A stretch of 64,000 bases of DNA, taken from the NCBI GenBank assembly GCA_900541035.1, contig UQIN01000009.1:1-64000 (forward strand). The letters run 5' to 3'. Numbering within the stretch: the first letter of the stretch is position 1; the number at the start of each line of letters is the position of its first letter. Both the position numbers and the translations under genes were made by a program. This DNA comes from an uncultured Collinsella sp. (GTDB lineage: Bacteria; Actinomycetota; Coriobacteriia; Coriobacteriales; Coriobacteriaceae). The notes under the pieces were generated by a model. It saw only the letters and a list, made by a program, of their open reading frames with translations, had not been told where the DNA came from and did no database searches. Shown piece by piece: positions 1 to 8,245 of this stretch.

Positions 1-173
1 CGTGTGCTCGGCTCGAGCATAAAGTCAAAACGAATGACGTTTCGATACTGCTGGCCTGCGAATTCGTTGAGAAGCCAGGTTTTTCCCGTCTGGCGGGCCC
101 CCTTAAGCAGGAGGGGCTTGCGGTTTGCCCTAGATTTCCAAGCGATGAGTTCGTCCATTAGCTGTCGCTGCAT
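1..173 (-). CDS. AAA-family ATPase (DUF4143-type), N-terminal part, cut by window edge
   Basis: Reading the minus strand from an ATG at 173 gives 57 codons with no stop before the window edge. After a short N-terminal helix comes KGARQTGKTWLL, a Walker A P-loop of the type found at the N terminus of the AAA_14/DUF4143 ATPases, which are common in gut bacteria and have no settled role. GGAGG lies 4 nt before the ATG and fixes the start. The C-terminal part is outside the window, so intactness cannot be judged. The tandem repeats at 216-314 lie just upstream. Confidence 0.75.
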   Translation of the reverse strand, partial: MQRQLMDELIAWKSRANRKPLLLKGARQTGKTWLLNEFAGQQYRNVIRFDFMLEPST

Positions 174-196
174 ACTGCCTCCTAACGATCATGGTT

Positions 197-202
197 AGTA
201 TA
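197..202 (-). promoter_or_regulatory. candidate -10 box of the AAA ATPase gene
   Basis: On the minus strand TATACT lies about 24 nt before the ATG at 173. No good -35 hexamer stands 16-18 nt upstream; that place is taken by the first unit of the 33-bp repeat array, which suggests activator-dependent transcription. The assignment rests on the hexamer alone. Confidence 0.35.
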
Positions 203-215
203 AGACCGTTTCGGT

Positions 216-314
216 TTTTCCATCGAAAAATGTGGGAGTAAACCACGCTTTTCCATCGAATAATGTGTGAGGCAACCACGTTTTTCCATCGAATAATGTG
301 GGGGTTTAGGTCGG
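216..314. repeat. three tandem 33-bp repeats upstream of the AAA ATPase
   Basis: Units at 216-248, 249-281 and 282-314 each begin TTTTCCATCGAAWAATGTG and follow without spacers, with an exact 33-bp period. The first 19 bases are conserved and the rest is variable, as expected for repeated protein-binding sites or slipped-strand duplication. They end at the candidate promoter of the minus-strand ATPase. A reading frame through the array repeats SMEKRG, but nothing else supports translation. Confidence 0.7.
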
Positions 315-359
315 CACCTGGGGCGCTCCTTCTCTGCCGGCAGTTTGGAACACTCCTTG
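310..359 (-). repeat. dispersed 50-bp repeat, copy 1
   Basis: On the minus strand this reads AAGGAGTGTTCCAAACTGCC, then GGCAGAGAAGGAGCG. The same sequence with few changes occurs at 16245-16292 on the plus strand, beside the IS110 element. It has two imperfect AAGGAGYG halves about 27 bp apart and lies beside the 33-bp repeat array. Its role is unknown. Confidence 0.55.
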
Positions 360-392
360 TTTTGGTGCAAATTAGCTACCCTTGCATCAGAA

Positions 393-430
393 AACGGCGC
401 CCGCCGGCGATGTTGCCGGCGGGCGCCGTT
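393..430 (-). terminator. rho-independent terminator of galKT
   Basis: AACGGCGCCCGCCGGC (393-408) pairs perfectly with 415-430 around a 6-nt loop. On the minus strand the stem is followed by TTTTCTG. It lies 55 nt beyond the galT stop, so it ends the galK-galT transcript. Confidence 0.85.
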
Positions 431-484
431 GTCGTGTAGGTGGCTATGTCGTGGGGGCTGCCGTTGAGCGTCCGGGTCTGTGCT

Positions 485-2113
485 CTACAGCGAGTCGATA
501 AAGCGCTGCTGGGCGGCACGTCCTGCCTCGTCCCACTTAAAGACGCCGGCGTTGTCGAGCACGTGGCCAAACACCACGCCGACCTCCTCGCGCAAGATGT
601 CGATGGCGTTGTCGGCCGTAAGCTCGTCGGCGCGGCGGGCAAAGACGTCCTCAGCCCATGCGGCGTGGCTGCGGCAAAGATCATCGCCCTCGAGCGCACC
701 GGCAAGGTCGTAGCTGGCATCGACCTTGGCTGCCAGCAGATGCTCACGGACAGCGCCAAGCTCGGGAACCAGGCGCGGCGGCAGAATGGCAAGGCCCATG
801 ACTTCGATCAGGCCGATGTTCTCCTTCTTAATGTGGTGGTACTCGGCATGTGGGTGGAAAACGCCTAGCGGGTGCTCGTCGGTCGTAATGTTGCAGCGAA
901 GCGCCAGGTAGGCCTCGTAAATCTCGCCGCCGGCGTTGCCGCGGGAGTCCACGCGGCGAATGACGGGCGTCACGGTGTTGTGGGCCACGCCGTCGGCTGT
1001 GTGCGCGATGACGCCCACCGACTCATCGGTCCACTCGCGCCAGGCGAGGATAATCTTCTCGGTGGCGTCGAGCAGCTGGGCGCGGTCGTGCGAGCGCAGT
1101 CGCAGCACCGAAAGCGGCCACTGCAACACGGTACCGCTGACCTGGTCAAAGCCGGGCATGCTAAACTGCGAGACCTCGGCGGCGTGCATCATGGGGAACT
1201 CGTGCGCGCCGCCCTGGAAGTGGTCGTGCGACAGAATCGAGCCGCCCACGATGGGCAGGTCGGCGTTGGAGCCAATAAAGTAGTGCGGGAACAGGTCGAC
1301 AAAGTCGAGCAGGCAGGTCAGCCCCTTGCGGTCGACGTGCATCGGACGATGCTCGGAGCTCATGGCAATGCAGTGCTCGTTAAAGTACGCGTACGGGCTG
1401 TATTGGAAGCCCCAGCGCTCGCCGTCGAGCTTAATGGGGATAACGCGCAGATTCTGGCGGGCGGGGTGAGCGCCACCGTCGGCTGTGGCGGAGCGTCCGG
1501 GGTAGCCCTCGTTTTCAATGCAGAGCTGACAGGCGGGATACTTCTCGCCCGTGTTCTTTGCGGCGCCGGCCGCGGCAATGTCGCGCGGATCCTTTTCGGG
1601 CTTTGACAGGTTGATTGTGATCTCCAGGTCGCCCCAGTTGGTGGGGGTGCTCCATTTGATATTGCGCGCGATGGCGGCACGACGCACGTAGCCGGCGTCG
1701 CAGCACAGACCGTAGAACCAGTCGGTCGCGGCGCGGGGCTCGTTGACGCCCATACGGCCGTTGAATTCCTCGTTTACAACCGAAGGCCTCGGCATCAGCA
1801 CACCCATGATGCGCATGGCGATGCGATCGCGGCCCGATGCCGTATCCTCGGCAGCACCGTTGGCAACGGCGGCCTCGGAAAGCGCGGCAAGTGTGCCTTC
1901 AAGGTCAAAGTTGGGCAGGGTGTCGGGGTGCAAGAGCGAGAGTTTCTCGACCTGGAGCGCCCAGGCCATGTCGAGCGCCGGGCCCGTAGCACCGATGCAC
2001 TCGAGAATGGTGTTATACGCCCAGATGCGATCGTCCTGGCCGATCATCGATCGGTGGATAGCGTACTCGATCAGGTTCTGCGCGGCCTCGCGCACGTCAG
2101 TCATTACAGCCAT
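485..2113 (-). CDS. galT: UDP-glucose--hexose-1-phosphate uridylyltransferase, class II
   Basis: Second step of the Leloir pathway: transfers UMP from UDP-glucose to galactose-1-phosphate. The 542-residue protein belongs to the long Firmicutes-type GalT class, not the 350-residue E. coli type. The segment FQYSPYAYFNEHC and the later SHDHFQGGAH carry the residues expected around the uridylylated histidine. The first ATG (2113) overlaps the galK stop by 10 bp, showing translational coupling; a second in-frame ATG at 2104 is possible. No galE is present in the window. Confidence 0.93.
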   Translation of the reverse strand: MAVMTDVREAAQNLIEYAIHRSMIGQDDRIWAYNTILECIGATGPALDMAWALQVEKLSLLHPDTLPNFDLEGTLAALSEAAVANGAAEDTASGRDRIAMRIMGVLMPRPSVVNEEFNGRMGVNEPRAATDWFYGLCCDAGYVRRAAIARNIKWSTPTNWGDLEITINLSKPEKDPRDIAAAGAAKNTGEKYPACQLCIENEGYPGRSATADGGAHPARQNLRVIPIKLDGERWGFQYSPYAYFNEHCIAMSSEHRPMHVDRKGLTCLLDFVDLFPHYFIGSNADLPIVGGSILSHDHFQGGAHEFPMMHAAEVSQFSMPGFDQVSGTVLQWPLSVLRLRSHDRAQLLDATEKIILAWREWTDESVGVIAHTADGVAHNTVTPVIRRVDSRGNAGGEIYEAYLALRCNITTDEHPLGVFHPHAEYHHIKKENIGLIEVMGLAILPPRLVPELGAVREHLLAAKVDASYDLAGALEGDDLCRSHAAWAEDVFARRADELTADNAIDILREEVGVVFGHVLDNAGVFKWDEAGRAAQQRFIDSL

Positions 2114-3309
2114 GCCGCGTAAGCCCCCTTGTCAGAAATTGCGTAGTGGCGGGCAGAGCCCTCGCCTAGCCAGCCGTTCATCTTGGTGATAAAGGTGTCG
2201 ACCAGGTCGAGCGGCACGAAGGCCTGGATGGTGCCACCAAAGCCGCCACCGTGGATACGGACGGCGCCACGGCCGTCGAGCACGTGCTCGGCCAGTGCCA
2301 GGGCATACATCGAGGGCTGCTCGGAGCCCAGCTTGGCAACGACATTCTGTAGGTACATGGCAGAGCTGGCGCCGGACTCGCGCGTCAGGACCAGGAACTG
2401 ATCGATGTCGCCGGCGTTCAGAGCAGCCCAGCGCTTGTCGACCAGGCCGTTCTCGTACCAGTAGTGAACGGCGCGCAGGCAGGCGCGGTCGCCCAGCTTG
2501 GCGCGCAGCTCGGGGAGCTTGGCGTCAAAATCGGCAACGTCGACCTCGCACAGGCGTGCCTTGCCAAACTCGGCGGCAACGTCCTGCATCTCGCGCGGAA
2601 CGGCGGCGTAGTCGTCGGTGGCGGCCACGTGGTCGGCACCGACCTTAACGAGCACGAGCGCATAGCCGTGATCCTCAAAGTTGAGCTCGAGCTTCTGGGT
2701 TTTAGGCTGAGCCTGGTCCTCAAAGTCCATGTAGGCAAGGCCGCCCAGGCACACGGCGGCCTGGTCCATCAGACCGCAGGGCTTGCCGTAATAGTTGTTC
2801 TCGGTGCGCTGGCTCATCTGCGCGAGCGCGACGGGCTCGATGGCGGGTGCGCCCCAGAGGGTTTCCATGGCGCGACCGTACGCGGCCTCGACGGCGGCAG
2901 AGCTGGAAAGACCGCCGCCCGAGGGGACGGAGCAGGTAAAGGCAAAGTCGAAGCCGTGGGGCTCAACGCCAAGGGCTGCAATCTCGTGGGCCATGCCGCG
3001 GACGAGGCTTGCGGACGTGCCCTTCTCGGACTCCTGAACGTCTAGCGTGTCGAGCGCGATTTCAAACGTGGGATAGCCCTCGTCGGCTACGCGAACCTTG
3101 TTGGAATCGGTTGCCACGGCGATGCCGTCGACGGCGACATCGAGCGAACCGGCGATAACGTGGCCACCCTCGTGGTCGGTGTGGTTGCCGCTGATCTCGG
3201 AACGGCCGGGCGCGTGCACGTAGAGCACCTGGCGGTCGCCGATGGGGCCAAACTCCTCCTCAAACAGCTTGGTGAGCGTGGCGAATGTCTTTTCGTCGGG
3301 GGTGGTCAT
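2104..3309 (-). CDS. galK: galactokinase
   Basis: Phosphorylates galactose to galactose-1-phosphate with ATP. The 401-residue GHMP kinase shows the three family motifs in order: GRSEISGNHTDH near the N terminus (sugar binding; Asn replaces the more usual Glu before HTD), SVPSGGGLSSSAA (phosphate loop) and RIHGGGFGGT near the C terminus. I chose the ATG at 3309, preceded by AAGGAAAGGA, over a longer frame whose first 29 residues look non-coding. It is the first gene of a galK-galT operon divergent from a LacI-type regulator; repeated operators lie in the shared promoter region. Confidence 0.94.
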   Translation of the reverse strand: MTTPDEKTFATLTKLFEEEFGPIGDRQVLYVHAPGRSEISGNHTDHEGGHVIAGSLDVAVDGIAVATDSNKVRVADEGYPTFEIALDTLDVQESEKGTSASLVRGMAHEIAALGVEPHGFDFAFTCSVPSGGGLSSSAAVEAAYGRAMETLWGAPAIEPVALAQMSQRTENNYYGKPCGLMDQAAVCLGGLAYMDFEDQAQPKTQKLELNFEDHGYALVLVKVGADHVAATDDYAAVPREMQDVAAEFGKARLCEVDVADFDAKLPELRAKLGDRACLRAVHYWYENGLVDKRWAALNAGDIDQFLVLTRESGASSAMYLQNVVAKLGSEQPSMYALALAEHVLDGRGAVRIHGGGFGGTIQAFVPLDLVDTFITKMNGWLGEGSARHYAISDKGAYAAWL

Positions 3310-3350
3310 GGGAGTCCTTTCCTTGGCGCGCACGGGTGGGTTTTGCGTCG

Positions 3351-3434
3351 TTATGAGTACGTTAACAACTTGAAGCGGCATGAACCAAGTGTTCACGATA
3401 CCGCACGTTACGGGCTATGTTAACGTACTCATAA
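3351..3434. promoter_or_regulatory. paired galactose operators (inverted)
   Basis: TTATGAGTACGTTAACA at 3351-3367 and its exact reverse complement at 3418-3434 lie 50 bp apart in the galK-regulator divergent promoter region. Each contains the GTTAAC core typical of small palindromic LacI-family sites. Two inverted copies at this distance would suit a repressor binding both sites and looping the DNA. The -10/-35 boxes are not clear enough to call. Confidence 0.7.
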
Positions 3435-3541
3435 CACATCGCTTGTCACTTTTTGAGAATCTGGTAATCGGTAGAAATACAGCCGTGAACGGTACTGCCG
3501 TATGGACTTATAAAGCAGAAGAGATGCAGATAGAAAAAGTA

Positions 3542-3555
3542 GAGTACGTTAACAT
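3542..3555 (+). promoter_or_regulatory. third copy of the galactose operator
   Basis: GAGTACGTTAACAT repeats the core of the two upstream sites and lies about 93 nt before the regulator GTG, where it could mediate autoregulation. The remaining sequence up to 3647 holds nothing else I recognise. Confidence 0.6.
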
Positions 3556-3647
3556 GCGTCCGACGATAGCGGGCCTCGGCGCGGGATGTATTTCTGCCCG
3601 GGCCGGCATTCACGCTATTCAGATCTCGCAAGGGTGAAGGTGATCCT

Positions 3648-4679
3648 GTGGCAAGGCGCCCGTCCAACGATACAGGTACGCGTCCGGTCTCCATGGCCGA
3701 CGTCGCCCGCGCTGCTGGCGTTTCGCAGCAGACGGTTTCGCGCGTCGCCAACGGCTTGCCCAACGTTAACGAGCAGACGCGCCAGCGCGTGCAGGCCGCT
3801 ATGCAAGAGCTCGGCTTTCGTCCGAGTTATGCTGGTCGCTCGCTGCGCGACGGCCGTTACCATTCGGTCGGCCTGTGCGTCAACGATGTTACCAAGTTTG
3901 GCAACCTCTCAATGATCGATGGCATCGCCAGCGCTGCTCGCGAGCATAATTGCGCCATCACGCTGGTCGAGATGTCCAAGACCGAGGAATTCTCGCTTGC
4001 CGAGGCCACGCGTCGTATGGCCGCATTGCCGGTGGACGGCATCATCATCGGTATGAGTCGCATGGCGCCCGATTTTGAGACGTTCGATCCACTGCCGGGC
4101 ATTGGCACGGTCATCGTTACCATGTATGCGCACCCGCGGGTGACCACGGTCGATTCCGACCATTACGGCTGCTCGCTGTTGCTTATGGATCACCTGTTTG
4201 AGCTGGGGCACGAGCAGATTCGTTATATTGGCGGCCCGTCGTTCTCGGTCGACGAACAATTTCGCCGCGCCGGTTGGCAGGATGCGCTCGAGCGTAAACA
4301 CATCGAGCCGGCAGAGCCGCTCGAGGGCGACTGGTCTGCCAACAGCGGCTACGAGGCCGGCAGGTACCTGGCCGAGCACGACCGCACCATGACGGCGATC
4401 TATGCGGCAAACGATCAGATGGCAAATGGCGCGATTGCCGCGCTGCGCGATAGCGGTCTGCGCGTGCCCGAGGACGTAAGCGTGGTGGGCGTCGACGATT
4501 CGCTCGATGATTTTGTCGCACACAACGAGCTCACGACCGTGCGATTCGATCTACATCAGCGCGGACGCGAGGTGTTTGAGCATGCGGTTCCCGAGGCGGG
4601 TACGGCGGGCAAAACCGTTGCCATTCGTATTCCCGGCCAACTCATCATTCGACATAGCACGGCGATACCGCGCGCATAG
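3648..4679 (+). CDS. LacI/GalR-family transcriptional regulator of galactose genes
   Basis: A 343-residue regulator: an N-terminal LacI helix-turn-helix (SMADVARAAGVSQQTVSRVANG, residues about 15-35, with hinge helix following) and a periplasmic-binding-protein-like sugar sensor domain. The start is GTG, with AAGGTGAT upstream. It is divergent from galK-galT, and three copies of one operator lie between them, so galactose or a derivative is the likely inducer. The operator assignment is inferred from position and repetition. Confidence 0.88.
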   Translation: MARRPSNDTGTRPVSMADVARAAGVSQQTVSRVANGLPNVNEQTRQRVQAAMQELGFRPSYAGRSLRDGRYHSVGLCVNDVTKFGNLSMIDGIASAAREHNCAITLVEMSKTEEFSLAEATRRMAALPVDGIIIGMSRMAPDFETFDPLPGIGTVIVTMYAHPRVTTVDSDHYGCSLLLMDHLFELGHEQIRYIGGPSFSVDEQFRRAGWQDALERKHIEPAEPLEGDWSANSGYEAGRYLAEHDRTMTAIYAANDQMANGAIAALRDSGLRVPEDVSVVGVDDSLDDFVAHNELTTVRFDLHQRGREVFEHAVPEAGTAGKTVAIRIPGQLIIRHSTAIPRA

Positions 4680-4808
4680 TTTGTGCAGTTAAACGGCGAT
4701 TTATCGTATTTCAATAACAATCGGTAAGGATGCCGGCAGATAACAGTTGGAATGCTGCCGAGTGCTATGATAGACGGGTTATTTTGTCTATCTAGGAGGC
4801 TTTGCCTG

Positions 4809-5969
4809 ATGGAGATCACCAAGGATATCCGCTACGTTGGCGTCGACGATCACGACATTGACCTGTTCGAGGGCCAGTACGATGTGTCCGAGAACGGTAT
4901 GGCATACAACAGCTACGTTATCTTGGGCGAAAAGATCGCTGTCGCCGATTCGGTCGATGGTGGTTTTGTTGACGAGTGGCTCGGCAACCTCGAGGCCGCG
5001 CTCGATGGACGTACGCCCGACTACCTGGTTATCCATCACATGGAGCCCGATCACTCTGCTGGCATCGCCGCCTTTATGGAGCGCTACCCCCAGGCACAGA
5101 TTGTGGCCAGCATGGGCGCCTTCCGCATGATGGTCAACTACTTTGGCACCGACTACCCCGAGCGTAAGATGGTCGTCAAAGAGGGCGACGTGCTCGACCT
5201 GGGTGGCCACAGCCTAACGTTTGTCGGCGCCCCCAACGTGCACTGGCCCGAGGTGATCTTCTCCTACGAGTCCACCGACAAGGTGCTCTTTAGTGCCGAC
5301 GGCTTTGGCAAGTTCGGCGCCAACGACATTGAGGACCCGGAAGGCTGGGCTTGCGAAGCGCGCCGCTACTACTTTGGCATCGTCGGTAAGTTCGGCAAAT
5401 TCGTGCAGACCGTGCTCAAGAAGGCCGCCGATCTGGATATCCAGATCATCTGTCCGCTCCATGGTCCTGTTCTTACCGAGAATCTGGGCTATTACCTCGA
5501 CACCTACAACACCTGGTCGAGCTATCAGCCCGAGGACGAGGGCGTCACGATTGCCTATGCGAGCGTGTACGGCCATCTGAAGGCCGCCGTTGAGGAGCTT
5601 GCATCTGCGCTCGAGGCCCGCGGCCAGAAGGTTTCCGTCTTTGACTTGGCTCGCGACGACATGGCCGAGGCCGTTGAGGATGCGTTCCGCTATGACCGTC
5701 TGGTGCTCGCCTCCATCACCTATCAGGGCGAGATCTTCCCGTTCATGAGCACCTTTATCCACACGCTCGCCGAGCACGCCTACCAGAACCGTACGGTGGC
5801 GCTCGTCGAGGCCGGCTCCTGGGCGCCTGCAGCTGCCAAGGTTATGACCAAGGAGCTCGAGGGCATGAAGGACATCACCCTGACGCAGAACAAGGTGACC
5901 GTGCTGGGTTCGCTCAACGACGCCTCGCGCGCTCAGATCGAGGTTCTCGCCGACGAGCTGTCCAAGTAG
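4809..5969 (+). CDS. fprA: flavodiiron protein (A-type flavoprotein)
   Basis: Reduces O2 to water or NO to N2O in anaerobes, protecting oxygen-sensitive enzymes such as pyruvate formate-lyase. The 386-residue protein has an N-terminal metallo-beta-lactamase-like diiron domain with the ligand motif HHMEPDHSAG near residue 80, and a C-terminal flavodoxin domain starting near IAYASVYGH. There is no C-terminal rubredoxin domain, so a separate electron donor is needed. Start: ATG at 4809, 9 nt after AGGAGG; a longer frame begins before the ribosome site and is unlikely. It is a single-gene unit ended by the hairpin at 5993. Confidence 0.93.
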   Translation: MEITKDIRYVGVDDHDIDLFEGQYDVSENGMAYNSYVILGEKIAVADSVDGGFVDEWLGNLEAALDGRTPDYLVIHHMEPDHSAGIAAFMERYPQAQIVASMGAFRMMVNYFGTDYPERKMVVKEGDVLDLGGHSLTFVGAPNVHWPEVIFSYESTDKVLFSADGFGKFGANDIEDPEGWACEARRYYFGIVGKFGKFVQTVLKKAADLDIQIICPLHGPVLTENLGYYLDTYNTWSSYQPEDEGVTIAYASVYGHLKAAVEELASALEARGQKVSVFDLARDDMAEAVEDAFRYDRLVLASITYQGEIFPFMSTFIHTLAEHAYQNRTVALVEAGSWAPAAAKVMTKELEGMKDITLTQNKVTVLGSLNDASRAQIEVLADELSK

Positions 5970-5992
5970 CGACACTTTCACTTCTGATGCTC

Positions 5993-6030
5993 AACCACCA
6001 CAAAGGAGACCTTTGTGGTGGTTTTTGTTT
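5993..6030 (+). terminator. terminator between fprA and the DeoR gene
   Basis: AACCACCACAAAGG (5993-6006) pairs perfectly with 6010-6023 around a 3-nt loop and is followed by TTTTTGTTT. It ends fprA; the convergent DeoR-type gene stops at its right edge, so it may work in both directions. Confidence 0.9.
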
Positions 6031-6832
6031 AAGCGCCGGCGATGATGAGGTTCGGGCGGGCGTCGTCGGCGATCTTGGCGATTGAGGTGGCAACGGCATC
6101 GTCGGGGTCGCGGTCCATCACGACGGTGTCGACATCGGTCAGCTCGGCAAAGCGGTACATGCCACGTCCGTTAACCTTGCTGGCGTCCATGAGGGCGACG
6201 CTTTGGCGGGCGGCACCGACCATAGCCGCTTTGGTCTCGGCCATCTGCGGAAAGTCGGTCGTAAAGCCGCAGCCGGGAACAAAAGCGCCGGGGCACATGA
6301 CGGCAAGGTCGGCATGGACCATTTGGATCGCCTGCATGGTGAGCGGTCCGTACAGATAGCGATGACCTTTGCGCAGTGCCCCGCCCAGCATGACGACATC
6401 GACCGAGGGCATGCTCTCGTCGATGTAATCGGCGATGGTGATGTCGGCCGTGATGACGGTGATGCCGCCGCGCTGGTCGAGCAAGCGGACAAATTCGAGC
6501 GCGGTGGTGCCCGAGTCGACAAGCAGTGTGTCGCCGTCATTGACGAGCTCGATGGCGCTTTGCGCGATGGCCTGCTTGGCGGCGACGTTGACGTTGATGC
6601 GGCGATCCTGCGTGGAGACGGTCAGGCGCTTGTGGAGCGATACGGCACCACCATGTGTGCGGCGCAGCTTGCCTGCTTCGGCGAGCGCGTCCAGGTCGGC
6701 GCGGGCGGTGACGGAGGACACGCTAAAGGTCTGGGCGATTTCTGCTACCTGCACCGAGGCGTTGTGCTCGAGCATTTCCATAATGGCGGTACGGCGTTCG
6801 TCGGCAAATGCACGGTTGGTAGCTTGGGCCAT
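6029..6832 (-). CDS. DeoR/GlpR-family transcriptional regulator
   Basis: A 267-residue sugar-phosphate-responsive repressor. The N-terminal winged helix (RRTAIMEMLEHNASVQVAEIAQ then VSSVTARADLDAL) is followed by the DeoR C-terminal sensor domain with LLVDSGTTALEFV, the phosphate-binding region. GGAG stands 5 nt before the ATG. It is divergent from the aldolase gene at 7167, so it probably controls that gene and itself through the palindromes at 6889-6945. The effector cannot be read from sequence. Confidence 0.87.
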   Translation of the reverse strand: MAQATNRAFADERRTAIMEMLEHNASVQVAEIAQTFSVSSVTARADLDALAEAGKLRRTHGGAVSLHKRLTVSTQDRRINVNVAAKQAIAQSAIELVNDGDTLLVDSGTTALEFVRLLDQRGGITVITADITIADYIDESMPSVDVVMLGGALRKGHRYLYGPLTMQAIQMVHADLAVMCPGAFVPGCGFTTDFPQMAETKAAMVGAARQSVALMDASKVNGRGMYRFAELTDVDTVVMDRDPDDAVATSIAKIADDARPNLIIAGA

Positions 6833-6888
6833 GTCTGCTCCATTCTCGGCTAAATTTGCAGGAATTGTGTTGACTCAATTTTCGTTCA

Positions 6889-6945
6889 TTTTCTTTTTGA
6901 GTAAGAAAACACCTTTCGATTACTTATCTTTTCTATAAAAGAAAG
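6889..6945. promoter_or_regulatory. candidate DeoR operators in the AT-rich divergent promoter
   Basis: TTTTCTT (6889-6895) and AAGAAAA (6903-6909) form a perfect 7-bp inverted repeat around TTTGAGT. A second palindrome CTTTTCTATAAAAG follows at about 6928-6941. The surroundings are strikingly AT-rich for this genome. They lie in the 334-bp gap between the DeoR gene and the aldolase; the rest of that gap shows no other structure I can name. Confidence 0.5.
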
Positions 6946-7166
6946 ACGCTGAACGCCCAAAATTCAATATCGAACACGCCCGCTCGGCTCCAATTCCTTC
7001 CGTTTACTTTTCAAAAACGACTGTATTGACCTGCATGGGCTCAATATCTCGCACGTGCAAAGCCGCTGAATTTCATACAATGAGCGCAGCAAAACGCAAG
7101 GTAAAACGCCTTGTGAACAACTACGCCCGATGTCCAGATGCGGGCGAGGGAGAGGAGCAAACGCTC

Positions 7167-8024
7167 ATGGCACTTGTTACCACCGAAAAGATGCTCAAGG
7201 ACGCTCAGGCCGGCCACTACGCCGTTGGCGCGTTCAACGTCGAGAACCTCGAGTTTGTTATGGCTGTTCTGGCCGCTGCCGAGGAGACCAAGTCCCCCGT
7301 CATCATGCAGACCACCCCGGGCACCATCAAGACCGCTGGCCTGGATTACTTCTACGGTATGGTCAAGGCTGCCGCCGAGCGCGCTTCCGTGCCCGTCGCT
7401 CTGCACCTCGATCACGGCGATGGCTATGACCGCTGCATGCAGGCCTTCCGCACTGGCTACACCTCCGTCATGATCGACGGTTCGCACGAGTCCTTCGAGG
7501 ACAACATCGCTCTGACCAAGTCCGTCGCCGACGCTGGCCGCGCCATGGGCGTGCCCGTCGAGGCCGAGCTTGGCAAGGTTGGCGGCAAGGAGGATGACGG
7601 TCCCGCGGTTGAGGGCGAGAGCCCCTACACCGATCCGGCCGAGGCCAAGGAGTTCGTCGAGCGCACCGGCTGCACCTCGCTGGCCATTGGCGTTGGCACC
7701 AGCCACGGCGTGTACACGAGCGATCCGCACATCGAGCAGTCCGTGGTCAAGGCTATCCGCGACGCCGTCGACGTGCCGCTGGTTCTGCACGGCACCTCCG
7801 GTGTGCCCGATGAGCAGGTTGCCGAGGCTGTGAAGAACGGCATCTGCAAGGTTAACTACGCTACCGAGTTGCGTCAGGCCTACACCAAGGGCTTCATGGC
7901 CTACATGGCCGAGAACCCCGCCTGCTTCGATCCCAAGAAGCCGGCCAAGGAGGGCATGCGCGAGATCACCGAACTGGTTAAGATCCGCATGACCAACCTC
8001 AACTCCGTGGGCAAAGCAGAGTAA
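7167..8024 (+). CDS. class II ketose-bisphosphate aldolase (fructose- or tagatose-bisphosphate)
   Basis: Zinc-dependent aldol cleavage of fructose-1,6- or tagatose-1,6-bisphosphate to two triose phosphates. The 285-residue protein shows zinc-site histidines in LHLDHGDGYD, the MIDGSHESFEDNI motif, and later HGTSGVPDEQ. The segment QTTPGTIK resembles the GatY/KbaY branch, and the divergent DeoR regulator would suit a catabolic aldolase, but the other steps of a tagatose pathway are absent, so a general glycolytic Fba role is equally possible. Start: ATG at 7167 after GAGAGGAG. A conserved 3' hairpin element follows 34 nt after the stop. Confidence 0.88.
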   Translation: MALVTTEKMLKDAQAGHYAVGAFNVENLEFVMAVLAAAEETKSPVIMQTTPGTIKTAGLDYFYGMVKAAAERASVPVALHLDHGDGYDRCMQAFRTGYTSVMIDGSHESFEDNIALTKSVADAGRAMGVPVEAELGKVGGKEDDGPAVEGESPYTDPAEAKEFVERTGCTSLAIGVGTSHGVYTSDPHIEQSVVKAIRDAVDVPLVLHGTSGVPDEQVAEAVKNGICKVNYATELRQAYTKGFMAYMAENPACFDPKKPAKEGMREITELVKIRMTNLNSVGKAE

Positions 8025-8057
8025 CAGCAAGGGTACTCCGACTCGCTACATATCCCG

Positions 8058-8182
8058 GGGAGGGACGAGGGCTTAGTTCCCCAATCGTCCTCGGGCATGC
8101 AAAAAGCCTCGCTGCGCACTTCGTGCGGCGAGGCTTTTTGCCCCCTGCGGAAAGATTGGGGAACTAAGCCCTCATCCCTCCC
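8058..8182 (+). repeat. two-stem 3'-UTR element, copy A (after the aldolase gene)
   Basis: A basal stem of 29 bp (8058-8086 with 8154-8182, one mismatch) encloses an internal loop with GTCCTCGGGCATG on the left (8087-8099) and CCCCCTGCGGAAA on the right (8141-8153). Above it an apical stem of 13 bp (8100-8112 with 8128-8140) carries a loop arm TGCGCACTTCGTGCG. Copies B, C and D keep the internal-loop sequence and architecture but have different stem sequences. It follows the aldolase stop and lies before a convergent gene, so it may also terminate transcription. Confidence 0.8.
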
Positions 8183-8245
8183 AAGTTGACCTTCTCGAGG
8201 TCGTCGCCCTTGTGGCGTTAGGACTGCGAATTTGGGATGGGAGGG

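Noticed and set aside
216..314. CRISPR-like array
   Set aside because: Units are adjacent with no unique spacers, only three copies and no cas genes.
872..1606. 244-codon open frame opposite galT
   Set aside because: Antisense artefact of high G+C; no start signal and no recognisable domain.
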